A DNA stretch of 64,000 nt, taken from positions 2,871,579 through 2,935,578 of the forward strand of contig NZ_KB912877.1 of NCBI RefSeq assembly GCF_000383855.1. Reading direction: 5' to 3'. How positions within the stretch are numbered: the first letter of the stretch is position 1; each line of letters begins with the position of its first letter. Source of the stretch: Methylobacter marinus A45. Its GTDB lineage: Bacteria > Pseudomonadota > Gammaproteobacteria > Methylococcales > Methylomonadaceae. Below the pieces are notes generated by a model, which saw only the letters and a list, made by a program, of their open reading frames with translations, ran no database searches and was not told the DNA's origin. This document shows positions 58,830 to 64,000 of the stretch, piece by piece. The translations under genes and the position numbers were made by a program.

Positions 58830-59612
58830 CTAATACTGTGCCACTACTTGCCATTTGTCCTGCGCCGTTACCGTTAAAACAAATAAGCGCAAGTTAAAAT
58901 AACTGCCACCTTCCACGGTGTCTTTAACGGTCACTAAAATGTCGTCCCATTTATCGCCATTTATATCGCCGCGCCCTAAAACCGCTAAGGTTTGTACTCC
59001 GGCATCTGAATAGTACACGCTTTGATAGGCCGATTTTTGTTGCACTTTTCTTATTGCGTTGACGTTCCCCCAATGAGTAAGGTCGTGATTGCGCTGAATG
59101 CGATACCCCTCACTTTGGGAAGTTATTAAGGCAAGCGACTTAGGTAGCTTTGTTGGCAACTGCGCATCCAGCGGGTTTGTGGGGATGTTTGAATGTCGGG
59201 CAGCTGTGGCTTGGCTTAATAAGCGTGTGGCCTCGCACATTACTTTAAACTCCAACAGGGAATCATTCTCCTGTTCTTGTTGCGCGCGCAGGTCGGGTTC
59301 TTTAATCGCGAAAAAGTCGTTGCAGTTAGTCAGTGTCTTGCTTTCATCTGCCTTATTGGTTTTAACGTCAATACTGGCATACCAGGGTTGTGCCAAGAGT
59401 TCGGATAAATCCTCTTGTGAGTTTACTGTCGGCTCCTCAGCTAGTAGGCTTACTATGCTTAATTCTTGCGTCCACTCTATCGGCATGGTTTTATCTGTCG
59501 ATGCAGAGTGTTGTTGCCAGGGCGTACCAGCGCAGCCGAATAAGCTGGCCGTCAAACTCAGGTAAGCGAGTAGAGCTAAAAGACCGTAATTTATAGTGGT
59601 ATACCTTGCCAT
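58830..59612 (-). CDS. Lipoprotein, probable immunity partner of the lysozyme
   Basis: 260 residues from the ATG at 59612 (GAGGATAAGGG upstream). Signal peptide with lipobox LFGC (Cys near residue 27), so a membrane-anchored periplasmic lipoprotein. The C-terminal half has GRGDINGDKWDDILVTVKD, an Asp-rich FG-GAP-like or metal-binding turn. It begins 22 bases after the stop of a cytoplasmically made lysozyme. In type VI effector systems, peptidoglycan-degrading effectors are paired with such periplasmic lipoproteins; here this role is inference. Not recognised as a named family. Confidence 0.65.
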   Translation of the reverse strand: MARYTTINYGLLALLAYLSLTASLFGCAGTPWQQHSASTDKTMPIEWTQELSIVSLLAEEPTVNSQEDLSELLAQPWYASIDVKTNKADESKTLTNCNDFFAIKEPDLRAQQEQENDSLLEFKVMCEATRLLSQATAARHSNIPTNPLDAQLPTKLPKSLALITSQSEGYRIQRNHDLTHWGNVNAIRKVQQKSAYQSVYYSDAGVQTLAVLGRGDINGDKWDDILVTVKDTVEGGSYFNLRLFVLTVTAQDKWQVVAQY

Positions 59613-59634
59613 TCCCTTATCCTCGCTTAGGACT

Positions 59635-60225
59635 TTAAATTTTTGGGTTCCTGGATTGCGCAGTCTTGGCGGCTTTCTCCAGCAGGTCTTTGACATATTT
59701 GTTGCGCTCGGCGGATATGGGCGCAGTGCGGCTTGAGTTATATGCCGCTTTTTGCCAGTCCTTTGCTTTAATTGCGGCATTAAACATGGGCCATTTGTTT
59801 TTTAAGTTGGGCATACCCAAGTTAAATATCAAATCGAACAAAGCTAATTTCACCTCGGAGGGAAAGGCATCAAAACCGCTGTAAATAAGCCGTAGTTCTT
59901 TTTCAAATGAATCGATGTGTTTATTGGTCAGTTTATCAACTTCGGCATTGGGTAATGTCAATTTAGCGTGCTTTTTATAAAAAGAAGCCAGCCGATTAGC
60001 TGGTTGCTTTTTTACAGTGTCATAATCTGCTTTTATATCTGTCGCACTGGCGGGCAAACTCTTCGGCGTTATAAAAGCCAGCTTTTGCGCATCCGCCACG
60101 CTATTAATTAAATGGCCCACACCTACAGTGACATAGCCTTTAGAATCTAAATACATGTAGTTAACTTTGCCTTCATATTTTTCGAGTTTGGTGCGAAGGA
60201 TTTGTTTTTCTGTGGCTGTAAGCAT
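59635..60225 (-). CDS. GH24 (T4-lysozyme-like) muramidase
   Basis: 196 residues without a signal peptide. The catalytic triad of T4 lysozyme (Glu11, Asp20, Thr26) is matched exactly in spacing by Glu18, Asp27 and Thr33 in YEGKVNYMYLDSKGYVTVGVGHL. Helical C-terminal part with LALFDLIFNLGMPNLKNKWP. It could be a phage endolysin remnant, but no holin or other phage gene is near, and the lipoprotein downstream suggests an antibacterial effector exported by another route. Confidence 0.85.
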   Translation of the reverse strand: MLTATEKQILRTKLEKYEGKVNYMYLDSKGYVTVGVGHLINSVADAQKLAFITPKSLPASATDIKADYDTVKKQPANRLASFYKKHAKLTLPNAEVDKLTNKHIDSFEKELRLIYSGFDAFPSEVKLALFDLIFNLGMPNLKNKWPMFNAAIKAKDWQKAAYNSSRTAPISAERNKYVKDLLEKAAKTAQSRNPKI

Positions 60226-60400
60226 GGTTTAGCTCCTATTTTTAAGTTTCCTAATTAATGTGCTAGTACTTAGTCAGTCTTATTCTGACGAGTAAAATTT
60301 GCAGAGTATTCATAGCGTGCGAATAGTGCGAATGAATTCGCACCTACAATTTACCCGCCATAATTAAATTGACTGACTACTAGAGTTTAGAGCGATTGAA

Positions 60401-60473
60401 GCATAACGCCAAGCATCACGCGACCGAAAACCGCGCTGCGGTTTTTGGGTCGCCGTGGATGCACTTGTTAAGT
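60401..60473 (-). repeat. attC site
   Basis: Left GCATAAC, right GTTAAGT, inner GCGACCGAAAACCGCGC/GCGGTTTTTGGGTCGCCG. Confidence 0.9.
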
Positions 60474-60484
60474 ATTTCTTGTAG

Positions 60485-61174
60485 TTAGGCCGGAAACTCA
60501 CTCTCGTGCCCTGTTTCAAGTACTGCGTGAATATTGTGGCTTCCATTTCGGAGGCAGTGCTTTCCGGTTGAGAGGTAATGATCAAATTCCCCTTCCGTTT
60601 GCTCTCTGAACAGTGCCATTTCGAAATCATCTTCCTGCTCGTTGATGATGATAAAGCGATCCACTAGCGACCGAATATTGTTATGGGAGTGGGAGCAGAC
60701 GAAGTTATAGATGGAGCGATACTCCTCAACCATTCCCGCCTTTTCGAACTTCGAAAAGTGGGACAGCGGTGGGTACCCATCTTGCGAGAGCTGAGCAAGC
60801 CTTTCCTCGTGATGCTGCACTTGCGCCGTCAGTTCGGCATCACCACCAATAGCAGCAAGGTATGGATTGTCTCCACCTTCCGCGTGTTTGAGCACTCGCA
60901 GCCATTCTTTGGAGTAGCTTGCTTCCATATGATTTCCATAACCCCGATCTTCTGCCAAGTTCTTGAAATCCACATAAGCCTCTAAGAGAGAGCGGAAAAT
61001 AACTGGGATCGCTACTGTTTTCTCGTTGGCAGCCAGATGAACCAGTGAATCTGAGTACTCGATAAGCGCGCCATACAGCGCTACCAAGTTTCGATGCCAA
61101 GGGTGGGTTTTATCGAACTTGAGATGTTCTGCGTACTGAAGCGCTTTCGCTATTTCTTGGCGATATTCATCCAT
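60485..61174 (-). CDS. DUF5677-like protein (cassette)
   Basis: 229 residues from the ATG at 61174 (MDEYRQEIAKALQY); an upstream GTG/ATG at 61198 lies in attC sequence. Helical; the segments HPWHRNLVALYGALIEYSDS, FRSLLEAYVDFKNL and YNFVCSHSHNNIRSL suggest the DUF5677 family, whose role is unknown. Confidence 0.68.
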   Translation of the reverse strand: MDEYRQEIAKALQYAEHLKFDKTHPWHRNLVALYGALIEYSDSLVHLAANEKTVAIPVIFRSLLEAYVDFKNLAEDRGYGNHMEASYSKEWLRVLKHAEGGDNPYLAAIGGDAELTAQVQHHEERLAQLSQDGYPPLSHFSKFEKAGMVEEYRSIYNFVCSHSHNNIRSLVDRFIIINEQEDDFEMALFREQTEGEFDHYLSTGKHCLRNGSHNIHAVLETGHESEFPA

Positions 61175-61183
61175 GCTTTTTTC

Positions 61184-61261
61184 ACCTAACGCCCACATAA
61201 ACGGCGCGACGTTAGGAGCGTCCGGCGACCGGAGGGGGCGAATTTGATGTGATTGTTAAGT
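61184..61261 (-). repeat. attC site
   Basis: Left ACCTAAC, right GTTAAGT, inner ACATAAACGGCGCGACGTTAGGAGCG/CCGGCGACCGG. Confidence 0.78.
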
Positions 61262-61262
61262 G

Positions 61263-61610
61263 TCATTTTTTTAGCTTCCTGCGATTTAACATGAAGCCTC
61301 CCACAAAACCAATAAGCATAGCTACGACAGAGCTGTAAGCTGATACAGCATATGGGACGCCTTGTTCTTTCATGATGGCGGGGCCTACATATGGATCAGC
61401 TAACGTTTCATATGTGGCAATACCAAAGAAAGTAATTACTACGATCGCAAATATGCTTAACCAGACCGACCACCTTACCAACGCAAATAAAATAATCGCG
61501 ATTACAATACCTTGCACCCAAAGTTGTGGAATGCTTGCCATTTTATCCGACACTTCAGCGTGCACTGATAGCGGAGTAGCTAATAGTATTAATGGAAGTT
61601 GGTTTCTCAT
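61263..61610 (-). CDS. Small membrane protein with signal peptide (cassette)
   Basis: 115 residues from MRNQLPLILLATPLSVHAEV. A signal peptide is followed by three hydrophobic segments (about residues 32-50, 52-65, 85-105) and a basic end LNRRKLKK. No family recognised. The open frame extends upstream into attC. Confidence 0.65.
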   Translation of the reverse strand: MRNQLPLILLATPLSVHAEVSDKMASIPQLWVQGIVIAIILFALVRWSVWLSIFAIVVITFFGIATYETLADPYVGPAIMKEQGVPYAVSAYSSVVAMLIGFVGGFMLNRRKLKK

Positions 61611-61619
61611 CTTTTTGAC

Positions 61620-61742
61620 ACTTAACGTTACAGTAAGGGGCGCGCCGCTAACGAAAGCCAAACGAAGTCACTAAACTTTGATAAAAAACTGAATTTTAAA
61701 AACGCCAACGGGCGGCGCGTCCCTTTGACTGACTTGTTAGGC
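61620..61742 (-). repeat. Long attC site (123 bases)
   Basis: Left ACTTAAC, right GTTAGGC; inner arms AGTAAGGGGCGCGCC/GGGCGGCGCGTCCCTTTGACTGAC and a long loop with AAACGAAGTCACTAAAC. Closely related to the site at 40564-40686. Confidence 0.9.
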
Positions 61743-61807
61743 TGAGCAGCGACCACCAGAAGATTCAAATTATTACCCTAAGTTTGTGCTCCCAAGGCTC
61801 GATCCCG

Positions 61808-62785
61808 TTAATCAGCTTCCGCCTTCCGCTTGCCGCTCGATAGCCAGAGGGAAAACAGGATCAGCGTCAGTGAACAGATCAAGGCCAAAGTCAGCTTCTC
61901 CCCGCTGAAAGCGATGCCGATGAAGGCGCCGACAAGCGGCACCAAGTAATTGCTCATTGATGCGAAACTCGGCCCAGCCCGGTTGATCAGAACCACGAAA
62001 AGGGTATAGACCAGCCCGCCGCAGAAAATACCGAGCAACCCCAAAGCCATCAACGCATGCAGAGAAGGATGAAAGGCCGTCATCGCCCACGGGTTAGCCA
62101 GCCAGAGCGCCAGTGGCACAGTGGTGATGGCGGCTCCCAAAAGGATTCCCTGGGCGGCGTGGGTCGGCCCCAAGCGAGACAGGCGCATTCGAATCAGCAG
62201 CATGGCGGCCGCAAAAGAAAAGGCAGAGGCCAATACGGCCAAGGCAGGTAGGAGGATGGAGGAACTGTCGGCAACTGCTTCTGCCGATCTGGCAGCAAAA
62301 AGCTCATGACCAACAAGAACAACAATTCCGAAGAAACCAAGGGTCACCCCGACGACTTTTTTCGCCGAGATATCGCTGCCTTTGATAAAGAGTGCCTCCA
62401 GCAAAGTGGCGAATAGGGGGACGGTGCCGATCAAAATGGCGGTAATGCTGCTAGCTAGTCGCTCCTGAGCCCAGGCAACGAGCAGGAAGGGGATGGTCGC
62501 TTCTAACAGGCCGATCAGGATGAAATCGGGAAAGAAGTGCCAGAAAGGGCGTTGTGGCTTGGCTTGCCCTGATTTTTCAAACCCAACGGCGAGAATGATA
62601 GCCAGTGTCGCGGTTCCGATGGTGACACGTCCCGCCGCAATCGAAGAGGCAGAAAACCCTTCCAGTGCGATCTTGTTGAGGAGGAATTGAGAACCCCAGA
62701 TCAGCCCCACGCCGAGAAGGAGAAGATAGTTGACGAGGACAAACGAAGAATCTTTGGAGTGCGCTAGGGAGTTTTTACATGTCAT
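61808..62785 (-). CDS. EamA/DMT family transporter (cassette)
   Basis: 325 residues with about ten hydrophobic segments in two EamA repeats. N-terminal signature GVGLIWGSQFLLNKIAL near residue 26 and a second repeat near residue 180. Drug/metabolite transporter family; substrate unknown. Largest cassette gene in the window, and more G+C-rich than most of them. Confidence 0.92.
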   Translation of the reverse strand: MTCKNSLAHSKDSSFVLVNYLLLLGVGLIWGSQFLLNKIALEGFSASSIAAGRVTIGTATLAIILAVGFEKSGQAKPQRPFWHFFPDFILIGLLEATIPFLLVAWAQERLASSITAILIGTVPLFATLLEALFIKGSDISAKKVVGVTLGFFGIVVLVGHELFAARSAEAVADSSSILLPALAVLASAFSFAAAMLLIRMRLSRLGPTHAAQGILLGAAITTVPLALWLANPWAMTAFHPSLHALMALGLLGIFCGGLVYTLFVVLINRAGPSFASMSNYLVPLVGAFIGIAFSGEKLTLALICSLTLILFSLWLSSGKRKAEAD

Positions 62786-62836
62786 CGTTGGTTTTTCCGA
62801 GAAGTCAAAAAGCGGTCATTGTTCGAATAGGTTTTT

Positions 62837-62923
62837 GCCTAACGCCGAGTATAACTTGCCCCAAAAAGTGGAGCGACGATAGGAGAGTAGCTTTTTGGGG
62901 TCAAGTTGATACGCTCGTTAGGC
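62837..62923 (-). repeat. attC site
   Basis: Left GCCTAAC, right GTTAGGC; long inner palindrome ATAACTTGCCCCAAAAAG/CTTTTTGGGGTCAAGTTGAT. Confidence 0.93.
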
Positions 62924-63214
62924 ATATTCTTTTCGCCAAACCAGGATAAATGCTAGTGCTGTTGTCAGCGTAAGACCAACTGCTACTCCATTGAACACGT
63001 GAACTTGATCCAAAGTTAACATGATTTCAGTATCCGTAATACTGATATAACCGGTTTCAGGAGGAGCGAAATACCCACCGACCCCGCCAAAAAGCCCTCC
63101 GACCGTAACGATAGTTACACGGCACCAAAGTTTCTTAAAAATCCACAGTAGTAGTGCAGCACATATTATGGGGATCAAAAACAAGGCAATTATAAAAATA
63201 ATGAATTCGATCAT
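62918..63214 (-). CDS. Small membrane protein (cassette)
   Basis: 98 residues: a first hydrophobic segment at 4-28, a glycine-rich second (VTVGGLFGGVGGYF) at 36-48, and a third near 75-92, ending WRKEYA. Not recognised. The stop codon lies in the attC core. Confidence 0.65.
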   Translation of the reverse strand: MIEFIIFIIALFLIPIICAALLLWIFKKLWCRVTIVTVGGLFGGVGGYFAPPETGYISITDTEIMLTLDQVHVFNGVAVGLTLTTALAFILVWRKEYA

Positions 63215-63220
63215 TCCTAT

Positions 63221-63310
63221 GCCTAACGCAAAGCTAACCGGGCGCGGAGCACCGAAGTTTGAAGGAAAACCGCATCGCTTTCCGCGCTCCGGTTGAGCGT
63301 TGGGTTAGCA
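63221..63310 (-). repeat. attC site
   Basis: Left GCCTAAC, right GTTAGCA, inner AAGCTAACCGGGCGCGGAGC/TTCCGCGCTCCGGTTGAGCG. Confidence 0.9.
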
Positions 63311-63685
63311 CTTGGCTTCGATAATATACTGAATATCTTTGTCATTTAACTTTAACGGCGCCATGAAAGCATTAATAAATGTACGGCGACTGTTTTCATC
63401 CGCAGAAGACCACCAATTGGATGCTGAAATGCGCTTTAACAGTAGCTTAGATTCCAATCTTTCCATATCTGCGGTACGCCACCGTTCCCACTCCGCAACA
63501 GCTTTTTTGTTACCTGCGGACCTTTCTATTTCAATAAGCGTTTCACATACTCTATCCGCAATGCTCGCTACAAGCGGATTTCCTTGGCACTCGGGAAGGT
63601 TTGGCTCAGGGTGAAACTTTGCTGCCATTAATACTTTATGTAGAGCCAACAACTCGCTCTTATCTTTGATTGGAATTTCAAACAT
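63305..63685 (-). CDS. Hypothetical protein (cassette)
   Basis: 126 residues, starting MFEIPIKDKSELLALHKVLM, soluble and mostly helical (CETLIEIERSAGNKKAVAEWERW). Not recognised. The stop codon lies in the attC. Confidence 0.65.
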   Translation of the reverse strand: MFEIPIKDKSELLALHKVLMAAKFHPEPNLPECQGNPLVASIADRVCETLIEIERSAGNKKAVAEWERWRTADMERLESKLLLKRISASNWWSSADENSRRTFINAFMAPLKLNDKDIQYIIEAKC

Positions 63686-63696
63686 CGCTTATTGAG

Positions 63697-63809
63697 TGCT
63701 AACGCCATGCTCAGCTGCCATTTGACGCGGGATTTTTTTGCGGGATAATAGCGAAGCGACCCGCAAAAAAATACCGCGGCAAATGGTCAGCTGGAGCTAA
63801 TTGTTATGC
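63697..63809 (-). repeat. attC site
   Basis: Left TGCTAAC, right GTTATGC, 113 bases, inner CAGCTGCCATTTGACGCGGGATTTTTTTGCGGG/CCCGCAAAAAAATACCGCGGCAAATGGTCAGCTG. Confidence 0.9.
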
Positions 63810-63813
63810 GCTT

Positions 63814-64000
63814 TTAGCCAAACTTTTGCGTATCTGACATACGCCAATTATTTGGGAAGCGCACCCATGAGTGCTTTGATTCATTCCATGCCGATGCAAC
63901 TGGCTCAGGAAATTTGGGATTTTCAAAGCAACCTACTGCTACACCTACACTACTCGGCATAAACTCCGCGCTCCAATACACTGTTGAACCGCAAGATGGA
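63814..64000 (-). CDS. GFA family protein, start beyond window edge (cassette)
   Basis: The last 61 codons of a minus-strand gene: PSCGSTVYWSAEFMPSSVGV, CFENPKFPEPVASAWNESKH and SWVRFPNNWRM. This is the C-terminal half of the GFA/CENP-V family (zinc-binding, CxxCG type). The N-terminal part lies to the right of 64000. Confidence 0.8.
   Translation of the reverse strand, partial: PSCGSTVYWSAEFMPSSVGVAVGCFENPKFPEPVASAWNESKHSWVRFPNNWRMSDTQKFG

Larger units (their letters stand above)
44417..64000 (-). mobile_element. Chromosomal integron cassette array (no integrase in window)
   Basis: Single genes on the minus strand alternate with attC sites from about 45060 to the right edge. Each site has RYYYAAC at the left, GTTRRRY at the right and inner complementary blocks (typically AGCTAAGGGGCG/CGTCCCTTTGAGCG), with variable loops. 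Many gene stop codons lie in the core of their attC. The cassettes read from right to left, so the intI-attI platform should be beyond 64000. The array contains a group IIC intron, IS66 and IS3 remnants, and an IS91-type unit. Confidence 0.9.

Noticed and set aside
57549-63800. Regular repeats considered as CRISPR
   Set aside because: Repeats are 40-125 bases, palindromic and separated by genes; they are attC sites, not short repeats with spacers.

Overview
This window is a chromosomal segment of a gammaproteobacterium with roughly 50-55 % G+C. The evidence is BamC, RraA, HslR, TusB/TusE, UbiB/UbiJ, a bifunctional SpoT and the gene order rpoZ-spoT-ridA-recG-ubiC. A methanotroph-like member of the Methylococcales would fit the gene order and the copper-handling genes, but nothing in the window proves a genus.

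From 1 to about 40.0 kb it is a normal core chromosome: trkH(partial)-trkA; xseA; a small SMR-tusB-dsrC operon; hslR-rhodanese; ispH; rraA; trhP; a DUF2897 mini-gene; an M48 peptidase-YjgN pair; dtd; a secreted nuclease; ubiC; recG-ridA; a ccdAB toxin-antitoxin module; spoT-rpoZ; pgk; ubiB-ubiJ-ubiE-DUF971-hslU-hslV; DUF4126; two identical tRNA-Phe genes; a His-rich secreted protein and a Met-rich multicopper oxidase (probably copper handling); uspA; dnaQ; a DeaD-type helicase; a YaiI-type protein; dapA-bamC; purL.

From 40.0 to 45 kb there is a patchwork. It holds a YciI gene with an attC-like site behind it, a G+C-rich plus-strand block (a secreted-protein gene broken by several frameshifts and a SurE-like nucleotidase with a signal peptide), a small membrane protein, and a possible insertion-sequence end.

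From about 45 kb to the right edge the window is a cassette array of a chromosomal integron. More than twenty attC sites, mostly of about 60-125 bp with a shared core (TAACGCC...GTTRRRY), separate single, mostly small genes that all lie on the minus strand. No integron integrase is present. Because the cassettes read right to left, intI and attI are predicted to lie to the right of base 64000. Cargo includes PhzF, ABM, YciI, VOC, MAPEG, GNAT, EamA and GFA proteins, several immunity-protein-like genes (Imm50-like, CdiI-like), an HEPN-like protein, small membrane proteins and unknowns.

Mobile elements have invaded the array: a complete group IIC intron sits inside one attC in the opposite orientation to the cassettes, an IS66 fragment is cut by a decayed IS3-family element, and an IS91-type unit has a frameshifted tyrosine recombinase. 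Next to the last is a lysozyme-lipoprotein gene pair that looks like an antibacterial effector with its immunity protein.
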